Shown here one piece after another: positions 6,649 through 13,732 of a stretch of DNA of 54,022 bases. Numbering within the stretch: position 1 is the stretch's first letter; every line of letters starts with the position of its first letter. A program made the position numbers and the translations under genes. Origin of the DNA: Candidatus Yanofskybacteria bacterium RIFCSPHIGHO2_01_FULL_43_32 (lineage in GTDB: Bacteria; Patescibacteriota; Minisyncoccia; 2-02-FULL-40-12; GWA2-44-9); NCBI GenBank assembly GCA_001794125.1, contig MGJF01000001.1:1-54022 (forward strand), read 5' to 3'. The notes under the pieces were generated by a model that was given only the letters and a program-made list of their open reading frames with translations, was not told where the DNA came from and ran no database searches.

Positions 6649-8472
6649 TTATCTGACAAGAGCATAGAAGTCTTTTTGTTCCAGTGTCTCTTTGCTGATG
6701 AGTTCCTTGGCGATTTTGTGGAGGGTGTCTATTTTTTGCGTCAAGACTTTTTTGGCGGAGGTAAGACCTCTGGTTATCAGTTTTTTGATCTCTTCGTCGA
6801 TCTGGAACGCAATCGTTTCCGAATAGTTCTTATTGCTCGAAATCTCTTTTCCCAAGAATACTAATTCTTCTTTCTCGCCGAAAGTGATGGGACCGAGATT
6901 GTCGGACATTCCGTATTGGGTAATCATCCGGCGGGCGAGGTCGGATGCTACCTTCAGGTCGTTTGAAGCGCCGGTGGTAGTATCTTTGAATACGATTTTT
7001 TCGGCCGCATACCCGCTGAGCAAAACAGCCAACTCTGATTCAAACTCGGAACGGGAACGAAGATGCTTGTCTTCGGCCGGCAGTTTTAAAGTATATCCGC
7101 CGGCTCTTCCGCGCGATACTATTGAAACTTTGTGGACCGGATCAGTGAAGGGGAGCGAGCAGGCCACCAAAGCGTGGCCGGCCTCGTGGTAAGCGGTTAT
7201 TTCCTTTTCTTTCTTGGAAAATATGTGACTGCGTCTTTCCGGACCGAGGATTACTTTTTCAATGGCTTCAAAAAGATTGTCCTGGGTTATTTCTTTTTGA
7301 TTGCTTCTCGCGGCTAAGATGGCGGCTTCGTTTATTAAATTTGCCAGATCAGCCCCCGACAGTCCGGGAGTTCTTTCGGCAACCAGCTTAAGGTTGACGG
7401 TTTTTGACAAGGGTTTATCCAGGGCATGGATTTTCAGTATTTCCTCGCGGTCTTTCATTGAGGGTTCATCTAAAATTATCCGTCTGTCAAAACGGCCCGG
7501 GCGAAGCAATGCCGGATCAAGAATATCGGGCCGATTGGTCGCGGCCATGACAATTACGGCGGCATCAGTGTCAAAGCCGTCCATTTCAACTAAAATTTGG
7601 TTCAAGGTTTGCTCCCTTTCGTCGTGTCCGCCTCCGAGACCGGCTCCGCGGTGTCTGCCTACGGCATCAATCTCGTCGACGAACACGATTGCCGGCGCGG
7701 TTTTTTTAGCCAGATCAAACATGTCTCTGACCCTGTTTGCTCCGACGCCGACGAACATTTCCACGAATTCAGAGCCGGAGACGAAGTAGAAGGGGACATT
7801 GGCCTCACTTGCCACCGCTTTGGCTAAAAGCGTTTTTCCCGTTCCGGGAGAGCCGACCAATAAAATACCTCTTGGTATTCTGGCTCCGAGTTTATGGAAT
7901 TTTTTCGGGTCTTTCAAAAATTCCACAATCTCCGATATTTCTTCTTTGGCTTCGATAAGTCCGGCGACATCTCCGAAGGTTACCCGTTTCTTGCCGTTTT
8001 TCTGATTGGCCAAACGGGCCTTAGACTTGCCGAAAGAAAAGGCCTGCGTGGAACCCTTTTGGGCTTTATTAAACATGAACCAGAAAATTAATATTATCAG
8101 AAGAAATGGTAAGACTATCGGAATAATAGATGATAATACCATGCCAATTGTTCCCGTCTCATCTTTGACCTGAATATTAAAAGCCGAGAGTTTCTCTTTG
8201 TCGGTTCCTAAATTAAGAAGTGTTTCAAAAGTTGAAACCCCGGTCTCTTTTTGGGAGACAAGTTTCTTGTCTCCGTCTTTAAGGACTATGTCCAGATTAT
8301 CTCCCTTGACGGTTATTTCCTTGACTTGCCCGGCGTTTATTTTGGTCACTAACTCCGAAACAGAAACATTCTCAGCCTTATCGTATGGCGACTGAAAGAT
8401 CATAACCAATCCGGCTGCGGCAAGCAGGATCAAGAAAACCATTGAAATATATTTTGTGAACTGCTTGAACAT
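6649..8472 (-). CDS. ftsH: ATP-dependent zinc metalloprotease FtsH
   Basis: A 607-aa membrane-anchored AAA+ protease that degrades membrane and regulatory proteins. Two membrane segments (about 8-27 and 112-134) flank the extracytoplasmic domain. Walker A is GSPGTGKT (207-214), Walker B VFVDEID (263-269), the second region of homology [20 protein letters not shown], and the zinc site HEAGH (429-433). Length is normal, with a short C-terminal tail. The promoter TTGAAA-17-TATACT places the start about 5 nt before the ATG, so the leader is very short. The large folded spacer at 6262-6643 abuts its 3' end. Confidence 0.97.
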   Translation of the reverse strand: MFKQFTKYISMVFLILLAAAGLVMIFQSPYDKAENVSVSELVTKINAGQVKEITVKGDNLDIVLKDGDKKLVSQKETGVSTFETLLNLGTDKEKLSAFNIQVKDETGTIGMVLSSIIPIVLPFLLIILIFWFMFNKAQKGSTQAFSFGKSKARLANQKNGKKRVTFGDVAGLIEAKEEISEIVEFLKDPKKFHKLGARIPRGILLVGSPGTGKTLLAKAVASEANVPFYFVSGSEFVEMFVGVGANRVRDMFDLAKKTAPAIVFVDEIDAVGRHRGAGLGGGHDEREQTLNQILVEMDGFDTDAAVIVMAATNRPDILDPALLRPGRFDRRIILDEPSMKDREEILKIHALDKPLSKTVNLKLVAERTPGLSGADLANLINEAAILAARSNQKEITQDNLFEAIEKVILGPERRSHIFSKKEKEITAYHEAGHALVACSLPFTDPVHKVSIVSRGRAGGYTLKLPAEDKHLRSRSEFESELAVLLSGYAAEKIVFKDTTTGASNDLKVASDLARRMITQYGMSDNLGPITFGEKEELVFLGKEISSNKNYSETIAFQIDEEIKKLITRGLTSAKKVLTQKIDTLHKIAKELISKETLEQKDFYALVR

Positions 8473-8484
8473 TATTTAAAATTG

Positions 8485-8513
8485 AGTATAACCGAAGTTT
8501 TGGGTTTTTTCAA
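8485..8513 (-). promoter_or_regulatory. Promoter of ftsH
   Basis: TTGAAA, 17-base spacer, TATACT, 12 bases before the ATG. Confidence 0.7.
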
Positions 8514-8520
8514 ATGAATT

Positions 8521-8543
8521 GGCGCCCCGCTTGGCGGGGCGCC
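8521..8543 (-). terminator. GC-rich terminator hairpin after the NUDIX gene
   Basis: GGCGCCCCGC pairs with GCGGGGCGCC around a 3-base loop, 7 bases past the NUDIX stop. Confidence 0.65.
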
Positions 8544-8550
8544 TGTATGG

Positions 8551-9252
8551 TTAATCTGAAAAGGTAACTTTTTCCAAAAGCCCTTCTTTTTCAAGGTCAA
8601 TCATCGCGGCCACGAGAGACTCGCGATTTGGCTTGAGCCATTGTTTCACGGCTTCTCCGTCAATCAAGTCTTCGGGATAGAAAACCATAGACTCAATGGC
8701 GCTGTACAGTCTTCGGAGATGGCTGAAATAAATGCCGTTGGGATTTTTATTGCCTCCGCCCCTGTTTTGAGCAAAAGGCATTTCAAACACCTGCCGGAGA
8801 GGAACCCACGGCTCGAAAGAAGCATCAATCTCATCAACCTCCCGAACCTTGCGTAGCGGTTCGGACGCTTCAACAAGAAAAACATGGATCTCGTTGGAGA
8901 CGAAGTCGCCATCTATTTTGAGACGCTTATGCATTACGAAAAGTTTTCCGACAGATCTTCTCATCTGGCAGCCCGTCTCATCTTCCAGCTCTCTTTCGGC
9001 GGCAGAAAGGGCAGCCTCCTTACTTTCAAATTGACCCGTTGGAATCCCGATTCCCGGCGGTTTGCCCTCCTTGCTTCTTTTTGGAGGCTTCTTGTTTTTT
9101 ACCAGGAGAACTTTGATTTCATCAGCTCGCGATCTTGACGGGTTCGAAGTTGTGAAATCGAAATCAAACGCGATGGCCGATACCGTAAGGATGGGCTTGT
9201 TGGCAACATTAACGCTTTCTTCAAAGAACTGGCCGGACTGCAATGTCTCCAT
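8551..9252 (-). CDS. NUDIX hydrolase
   Basis: A 233-aa protein. The Nudix box reads GQFESKEAALSAAERELEDE followed by TGC, with the Glu residues of REL-x-(D/E)E-x-G in place; it binds the divalent metal that hydrolyses nucleoside-diphosphate-linked substrates. It has an N-terminal extension of about 60 aa before the fold and a C-terminal region (about 165-233) that I do not recognise. A strong site AAGGAGG precedes the ATG by 5 bases. Its promoter -35 lies inside the terminator loop of the upstream gene. Codon use is more GC-rich than in the core genes. Substrate not predictable. Confidence 0.85.
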   Translation of the reverse strand: METLQSGQFFEESVNVANKPILTVSAIAFDFDFTTSNPSRSRADEIKVLLVKNKKPPKRSKEGKPPGIGIPTGQFESKEAALSAAERELEDETGCQMRRSVGKLFVMHKRLKIDGDFVSNEIHVFLVEASEPLRKVREVDEIDASFEPWVPLRQVFEMPFAQNRGGGNKNPNGIYFSHLRRLYSAIESMVFYPEDLIDGEAVKQWLKPNRESLVAAMIDLEKEGLLEKVTFSD

Positions 9253-9269
9253 GAGACCTCCTTGTATAA

Positions 9270-9298
9270 ATTATTGCATAAAAATAGCCCCACGTCAA
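9270..9298 (-). promoter_or_regulatory. Promoter of the NUDIX gene
   Basis: TTGACG, 17-base spacer, AATAAT. It overlaps the terminator hairpin at 9287-9310. Confidence 0.6.
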
Positions 9299-9310
9299 TG
9301 GTCGTGGGGC
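9287..9310 (-). terminator. Terminator after the beta-CASP metallo-hydrolase gene
   Basis: GCCCCACG pairs with CGTGGGGC, followed on the minus strand by TATTTTTA. A second GGGGC/GCCCC hairpin lies just before it. Confidence 0.7.
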
Positions 9311-9332
9311 CGGGGCTTTCATGGCCCCTAAA

Positions 9333-10835
9333 TTACAATTCAAACAAGTGGAGATGACGCGCCCAACTGATTGGAGGGCATTTCTCTCCCAGCTCATTAT
9401 GCAGGGCTGATTCCAATCCGTGGAACCCCTCTTCCGTGCAGTGTTTTACGAACACTACGTCAGGGTTGAGGCTGGTTGCAAGTGTTACCAATTCCCTGCA
9501 ATAGGGGTGGGCCGAGTAATCAAAATGGTATCCGCCGCACCTGACGTTGACCACCTTTTTTTCTAAACGAAAGTTTCTGTCCATCCTGTTCAGCACAATC
9601 GTGTGACCCGGTCCGAGGGGTTTGTTTTTTATCTCAAAAAATTCCTTCATGGCCGAACCGTCAAACCGGTGGCCGGTCGAGATCAGCGCATTCTCCGGAA
9701 CCGGCAGCATCTGGATTGCGAAATCAACTCCGGCTCCCTGATCCAGCGTTGCCGACGAGGTAACAATGGGCCGGAACCCATATTCGCCATGAGCGGCGGC
9801 GCGAAGCTGTTCTTCGTAATCTTTGCCGTTCTGGATAAGCATGACTGTTCCGTCGGCCAGCCATTTATCAAGAAGTGCCGGTTCAATCTCGGCCTTAATC
9901 GTCTTCCTCACTCCTCCGGCTACGAAAACCTTGAAGCCGAGCCGGACAAGTTTCATAACGATATTGGGTCCGCGATTGACCATAAATACGGGGAAGAGGG
10001 CGTTGCCGCCCCGGCGTTCGGTCTCATCCAGAACAGCCTTTAACCGGGTGTCCATTTCCTCTTGGCTTTCTTCCCGGTCGCGGTTGCCGTTCGTGGCTTC
10101 CGTGATGAGAATGATACGCCGGCACTCTCTGAAATTGCCCATTTCCAGGAAATTTTCACGGAGCGTCGGTACGCCTTCGGTAGTTTCCTGGTCATGACCG
10201 CAAAAGTCGCCGGTAGCGACTATCCCGTCGCCGTCGGGAGTTTTGATAAATGAAATGAATGAGCCCGGAGTGTGGCCCGAGAACGTAAAACCGAAATCCC
10301 AGTCCGGCCAATCTTCAAAAGAAAACCACTCGTCTTCTTCGTCTGTGTTCACAATCTCATAGAAACCGCCTTCGGCCCGGGCTAAGAATGTGTCAACGTA
10401 TTCCTCGCTGAACATGGCCGCCGGCGCCGGCAATCCGGAAAAATAAGCTTTCTTGGCTTCCTTTTTTTGGATAGTCAACGAGTCAGCCAAAACGATTTTC
10501 AGCTCTTCTAACGTCTTCCTCGAAAAGATGACCCGTGACTCGTCGTGAGCCAGAATAGTGGGGACGATCAGTCCCGTATGATCCGCATGGACATGCGTGA
10601 AAATCATGAGGTCAATATGAATGTCTTTGAGGTCGGCGCCGACCGGATAAGTTGTAAGTTTTTCCGCCCCGGCTCCTTCAAAAGCGAGGCCCCGGTCTAC
10701 CAGAATCGTTTTTCCGCATTTTCGGATAATGAGACTACTGGACCCGATGCCCTTCTGTTCGCCCAACTCCACAATGAAATCACAATCCGCGGCCAGATAA
10801 TCGGCCAATTCATCAAAACGGATTACCACCTGCAT
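9333..10835 (-). CDS. Metallo-beta-lactamase / beta-CASP family hydrolase
   Basis: A 500-aa protein from the ATG at 10835, chosen because GGAAGGGG precedes it; the longer ORF from 10925 would run into a structured leader. The metal-binding motif is THVHADHTG, followed by FSGHTPGSFISF and ATGDFCGHD. The C-terminal region has SAHPYCRELV and FVKHCTEEGFHGLE, resembling the last motifs of beta-CASP nucleases (RNase J/CPSF type). It is probably an RNA-processing metallo-nuclease or a relative. The family is well supported; nuclease activity is an inference. Codon use is GC-rich compared with ftsH or valS. A nested hairpin leader precedes it. Confidence 0.8.
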   Translation of the reverse strand: MQVVIRFDELADYLAADCDFIVELGEQKGIGSSSLIIRKCGKTILVDRGLAFEGAGAEKLTTYPVGADLKDIHIDLMIFTHVHADHTGLIVPTILAHDESRVIFSRKTLEELKIVLADSLTIQKKEAKKAYFSGLPAPAAMFSEEYVDTFLARAEGGFYEIVNTDEEDEWFSFEDWPDWDFGFTFSGHTPGSFISFIKTPDGDGIVATGDFCGHDQETTEGVPTLRENFLEMGNFRECRRIILITEATNGNRDREESQEEMDTRLKAVLDETERRGGNALFPVFMVNRGPNIVMKLVRLGFKVFVAGGVRKTIKAEIEPALLDKWLADGTVMLIQNGKDYEEQLRAAAHGEYGFRPIVTSSATLDQGAGVDFAIQMLPVPENALISTGHRFDGSAMKEFFEIKNKPLGPGHTIVLNRMDRNFRLEKKVVNVRCGGYHFDYSAHPYCRELVTLATSLNPDVVFVKHCTEEGFHGLESALHNELGEKCPPISWARHLHLFEL

Positions 10836-10887
10836 GACTCTTACCCCTTCCTTTCTTCGTCGTTTGTTAAATTGTTGAAGAACTCGC

Positions 10888-10981
10888 CCAGCACCACTTT
10901 CTATTCTAAGTTCATTATTCGTCATCAGGGGTCTGGCTGTTTCCCTGGTGATATCTTAGAAATTAAGATGGAAAGTGGTGC
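10888..10981 (-). promoter_or_regulatory. Nested-hairpin 5' leader of the beta-CASP gene
   Basis: Three nested pairings lie between promoter and start codon: GCACCACTTTC with GAAAGTGGTGC (11 bp), CTAAG with CTTAG, and ATCAGGG with CCCTGGTGAT at the tip. It could be a regulatory leader or an RNA-processing site. No known riboswitch class is recognised. Confidence 0.55.
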
Positions 10982-11015
10982 GGGGTGAATTCTCCACGAA
11001 CTTGGCACTGGCCAT

Positions 11016-11044
11016 ATGATACACCAAAACCCTGTTTAAGTCAA
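11016..11044 (-). promoter_or_regulatory. Promoter of the beta-CASP gene
   Basis: TTGACT, 17-base spacer, TATCAT; about 180 bases of leader precede the chosen ATG. Confidence 0.65.
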
Positions 11045-11140
11045 TGTTTTGCTCGGATGATTTTTCGCTCCGCGGTGGCGAAACAGAGAAGGCGGGATGG
11101 GGCGTGAACTTGCTATTTTTAGGTAACAAAAAACACCCCG

Positions 11141-11174
11141 GGGGAGGAAAGAGACATGCGTCTCTTTCCTCCCC
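11141..11174 (-). terminator. Terminator after the GC-rich gene
   Basis: GGGGAGGAAAGAGAC pairs perfectly with GTCTCTTTCCTCCCC around a 4-base loop, followed on the minus strand by GGGGTGTTTTTTG. Confidence 0.85.
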
Positions 11175-11200
11175 AAGGATGTGTGTGCGCCGACGATTAC

Positions 11201-12052
11201 TTACTCGTCGGTCTGGGCCCACCGCTGCTTGCGGCTCTGGCCCCGCGGGGTCTTCGGGGTGAACTGCGTACCCCGATCGAACCCGTCGTGACGGACGGCG
11301 TCGCCGACCTTGAAGCCGAGCCGCGACTTCATGGCCGCTTCCTGGTTCGTGCGCTCGTCGCGCTTGGCCAGGATGCTGGCTTTCACGCCCGCGGCACGGG
11401 CGTTGGCCTGGTCGAACGACTGGCTGGGCAGAAGCGCGGGCTTCGACCGCTGGTTGCCCCGCGAGTCCGTGTACTGCTCGTACACGACCTCGCCATTCCG
11501 GTCGCGCTTCAGACGCAGCCGGAACAGGCACTCGCCGGAATGGGCGCCGTGAACCGTGAGGTTCAGAGCGTCGGGTCCCACGGCCACGAACTGGCCGCGG
11601 TACACGATGTTGCCGCTCTGCTTGTCCCGCATGAGGTCGCCAGTTTCCCGGTCGACCAACGCGGTCCGGACGAAGCCCGTCACGAGCTCCGAGCAGATGG
11701 GGCAGTTCACCCCGTCCATCGGCGCCGTTTCGTCGGCGCCGTGGATTGCTTCCAGTTCCGCCGGACCCATCGGGGTGCCGCGGAACTGCGCGTGCCGCTG
11801 AAGTTCCTCGTAGCGGAGCGCGTAGCGGTCTTTCTTCCCGTAGAGTCCGGCCCGCTTCAGGCCGTACGGGTCCCGGTTCAGCCAGTCCGCCCCTTCGGGG
11901 GTGACCGTCTTGACCTTCGGCGGTGCGGATTCCGCCGCGACCGCCGCGTCCTTGTCGGACGAACCGGACAGCTCCGGAAGAACCGACGGGGTCTCCGCCG
12001 CCATCGCCGCGATATCCCTGTCCGTGACCGAGCGAATCTTCTGTCTCGCCAT
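11201..12052 (-). CDS. GC-rich hypothetical protein with one CxxC zinc-type motif
   Basis: A 283-aa soluble protein that I do not recognise. It is rich in Ala, Arg, Asp and Gly. A single NCPICSEL motif (about residue 116) could contribute to a metal site. The C-terminal region is basic (RGQSRKQRW). The reading frame is chosen over two overlapping ORFs because it has a clear AAGGAG site before the ATG, a promoter upstream and a terminator directly downstream. Third codon positions are overwhelmingly G or C, unlike any neighbour, which points to recent acquisition or to strong selection on composition. It is expressed from a roughly 190-nt structured leader. Confidence 0.72.
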   Translation of the reverse strand: MARQKIRSVTDRDIAAMAAETPSVLPELSGSSDKDAAVAAESAPPKVKTVTPEGADWLNRDPYGLKRAGLYGKKDRYALRYEELQRHAQFRGTPMGPAELEAIHGADETAPMDGVNCPICSELVTGFVRTALVDRETGDLMRDKQSGNIVYRGQFVAVGPDALNLTVHGAHSGECLFRLRLKRDRNGEVVYEQYTDSRGNQRSKPALLPSQSFDQANARAAGVKASILAKRDERTNQEAAMKSRLGFKVGDAVRHDGFDRGTQFTPKTPRGQSRKQRWAQTDE

Positions 12053-12067
12053 GGCAACACTCCTTTG

Positions 12068-12199
12068 GCCAGTTCACTGGCCGAGAGCTCTTCCGGGGTG
12101 AATCCCCATTACATTCCGCGAAAGCGCGGTCAGTTAGGAAAGAGCGTTTTGAGGGCCAATTTGTTTGTGTTGATCAGCCCGCTAAATGCTCTTTCCTAA
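12068..12199 (-). promoter_or_regulatory. Hairpin-rich 5' leader of the GC-rich gene
   Basis: Stems seen: TTAGGAAAGAGC with GCTCTTTCCTAA (12134-12199), CCGCG/CGCGG (12116-12129), and GGCCAGT/ACTGGCC directly before the AAGGAG site. An 11-codon reading frame (ATG GGG ATT CAC ... TGA) ends just before the last hairpin and could be a leader peptide. Confidence 0.5.
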
Positions 12200-12237
12200 A
12201 TAAGTTATTAAAGTAACTAAATCTTTACTATATTCTC

Positions 12238-12265
12238 ATTATACTCCTTTCGGATAAAAAGTCAA
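12238..12265 (-). promoter_or_regulatory. Promoter of the GC-rich gene
   Basis: TTGACT, 16-base spacer, TATAAT. Confidence 0.75.
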
Positions 12266-12574
12266 CCCCTCACCTTTTGAGCATCAGAAGGCTATTTTTA
12301 ATTCTTCCTTTTAATTGGCCATAGGCCTTACCGAATACTTTTAGATTTGTTTCTCTTTTTAGTGCATCTTCTTTTGAAAAATAGCCTTCAAAATACACAC
12401 AAACCCATGGCATGTATCTTTTTGTTGATATGTTATCGCCAGTATTGTGTTCTTCTATCCTCCTAATAATATTTGTCGTAATGCCAATATACAAAGAATC
12501 ATTCTTTTTACTTTTTAGGACGTAAACATAATGCATGGGATAATCTTAATGCTCGAAAGGTGAGGGGTCAAGGC
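12262..12574. mobile_element. GIY-YIG cassette bounded by inverted repeats
   Basis: The left end (12262-12286) and the right end (12549-12574) read, towards the outside, ATGCTC(A/G)AAAGGTGAGGGGT(T/C)(A/G)A, 22 of about 25 positions identical in inverted orientation. The single ORF between them is a GIY-YIG nuclease whose stop codon is inside the left repeat. A target-site duplication is not evident. The call as a mobile cassette is an inference. Confidence 0.45.
12270..12536 (-). CDS. GIY-YIG nuclease-superfamily protein (solo domain), copy 1
   Basis: An 88-aa single-domain protein. The motif is YVYVLKSKKNDSLYIGIT with the R of TTNIIRRIEEHN and the Glu of KRETNLK, matching the YhbQ/UPF0213-type GIY-YIG fold. 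The catalytic residues appear present, so DNA nicking is possible. It is flanked by inverted repeats and sits between genes with different codon usage. A second solo GIY-YIG gene is at 33076, with only modest similarity. Confidence 0.85.
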   Translation of the reverse strand: MHYVYVLKSKKNDSLYIGITTNIIRRIEEHNTGDNISTKRYMPWVCVYFEGYFSKEDALKRETNLKVFGKAYGQLKGRIKNSLLMLKR

Positions 12575-12595
12575 CATTTTTTAATTATAAAAAAT

Positions 12596-12616
12596 GCCCG
12601 CACTTTTCGTGCGGGC
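12596..12616 (-). terminator. Terminator after the 215-aa gene
   Basis: GCCCGCAC pairs with GTGCGGGC, followed on the minus strand by ATTTTTTATAATT. Confidence 0.85.
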
Positions 12617-12641
12617 CGGGGAGATTAATCCCCTTGAAAAT

Positions 12642-13289
12642 CTACGCAACCGGAGCAGAAGCCATTTCCGGAATCGGCGCCGGCGCGGAAAGGACGATTC
12701 CGGCATCGTCTGTCAGGTTAAGCTTCGAAGCTCGTGTAGACAGAAGGACTTTCGGTCCGATGCCGCGGTTGTTTTCGTCACGGCCGCCGCTGAAGACCCA
12801 GTCATTTGGAATACGGCCGGCACAGCCGAGCATCAGAACCCGGTGGCCGGTAGCGGCGCCGTCTTTTTCAAGGTAAGGGTTTAGATGCCCTTGAGTTGCC
12901 CAAAGGTTGTTGCTGGTCATTTCAACAAAAATTCTTTCCAATCCTTTCTTTTGGGCGACGAAGTCAGGGAAAAGCTCATCTTTCTTTACGTATTCATTGC
13001 GACAGAATACGAATCGGACGAAGGACATTCCCCAGTTTCTTTCATGCGGTTTTTGCCACACGTCTACGAGCTCGTAATCACCGCTGAAAGTGAAAGCAAC
13101 TTTGTTTGCCAGAGCGGCGAGATCCACTTTTGGTGTGGATTCAAGAACTTCCACGCCGGGTACCGGCGGCAAAGGAGGTTCATCAGAAGCGCGTTTGTGT
13201 GGAATTTCTGTCGGAACAAGGTTGTTCCGCATCAAAAACTGAAACACGACGAGCCGAACTGACAGACCGAGCGTTGCGATTGTCTTCAC
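12642..13289 (-). CDS. Hypothetical protein, 215 aa
   Basis: Not recognised. The first 20 residues are hydrophobic (TIATLGLSVRLVVFQFL), possibly an amphipathic or weak anchor segment. A Pro-rich stretch (PPLPPVPGVEV, about 38-48) follows, then a globular region with FTFSGDYELVDVWQK, VMLGCAGRIP and GGRDENNRGIGPKVLLSTR. It ends in an Ala/Pro-rich tail. The start is GTG, placed by AAGGAG six bases upstream. Promoter and terminator are both clear, so it is a one-gene unit. Codon use is GC-rich like the other accessory genes here. Confidence 0.7.
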   Translation of the reverse strand: MKTIATLGLSVRLVVFQFLMRNNLVPTEIPHKRASDEPPLPPVPGVEVLESTPKVDLAALANKVAFTFSGDYELVDVWQKPHERNWGMSFVRFVFCRNEYVKKDELFPDFVAQKKGLERIFVEMTSNNLWATQGHLNPYLEKDGAATGHRVLMLGCAGRIPNDWVFSGGRDENNRGIGPKVLLSTRASKLNLTDDAGIVLSAPAPIPEMASAPVA

Positions 13290-13326
13290 TCACCGCTCCT
13301 TTTTGATTGGAAACGAACGTGGCAAT

Positions 13327-13355
13327 ATTATATCACGCAAGTTATATTATTGCAA
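13327..13355 (-). promoter_or_regulatory. Promoter of the 215-aa gene
   Basis: TTGCAA, 17-base spacer, TATAAT. Confidence 0.7.
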
Positions 13356-13368
13356 GAGTCGCTTCCAC

Positions 13369-13416
13369 CTTCCCATTTACGACCTATTGCCTGCGCCTTC
13401 GGTCTCAAATGGGAAG
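13369..13416. repeat. Hairpin before structured element A
   Basis: CTTCCCATTT pairs with AAATGGGAAG around a 28-base loop. A TTCGC/GCGAA stem follows at 13420-13444. Confidence 0.5.
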
Positions 13417-13444
13417 GGATTTCGCTTGATTTAAAAACTGCGAA

Positions 13445-13564
13445 GGCCACATGCCTTCAGAGAACGACCCGCAGGCGCTTGGGCTTGGTTCTGCCAAGCG
13501 CCGAGGGAGAAGAAAGATTTGCCGCTGGAGCAAATCTATTCTGGTTCGATGAAGGCATGTGGCC
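13445..13564 (+). ncRNA. Structured element family 1, copy A
   Basis: Outer stem GGCCACATGCCTTC with GAAGGCATGTGGCC (14 bp, perfect). Inside, hairpin 2 GCGCTTGG / CCAAGCGC carries the loop GCTTGGTTCTG, and hairpin 3 AGATTTGC / GCAAATCT carries the loop CGCTGGA. ATTCTGGTTCGAT joins back to the outer stem. Copies B (15047) and C (36815) keep the loops and change the stems in compensating fashion. The + strand is assigned only because all three copies share this orientation. Confidence 0.6.
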
Positions 13565-13576
13565 TGGAGGGGTGGG

Positions 13577-13732
13577 CTAACTTATTTCTTTTATCCCTTC
13601 TTTGATTTCTTTTTGAGAGCGTCTTCTAATTTTTGCCCTTGAGACGGGCTTAACTTTGCTTTCATGGACCTGCGAAGGTGGAACGGGGATATGCCTTATT
13701 TTAGGAAACGGGGGTTTCTTCTGGTTTCTCAT
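13577..13732 (-). CDS. Possible small basic protein, 51 aa
   Basis: An open frame starts inside the 3' end of the S1 gene (different frame) and ends 12 bases before element A. The product is Lys/Arg/Pro-rich (SRAKIRRRSQKEIKEGIKE). No Shine-Dalgarno site is obvious. It could be a translationally coupled small protein or chance; the evidence is weak. Confidence 0.25.
   Translation of the reverse strand: MRNQKKPPFPKIRHIPVPPSQVHESKVKPVSRAKIRRRSQKEIKEGIKEIS

Noticed and set aside
7132-8395. Several plus-strand ORFs inside ftsH
   Set aside because: Shadows of a strongly conserved minus-strand gene.
10956-12199. Long overlapping ORFs on both strands (373 aa on -, 347 aa on +) in the GC-rich region
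   Set aside because: They are side effects of very high GC; they lack ribosome sites and have low-complexity Arg/Gly/Pro-rich translations. The 283-aa frame has promoter, SD and terminator.
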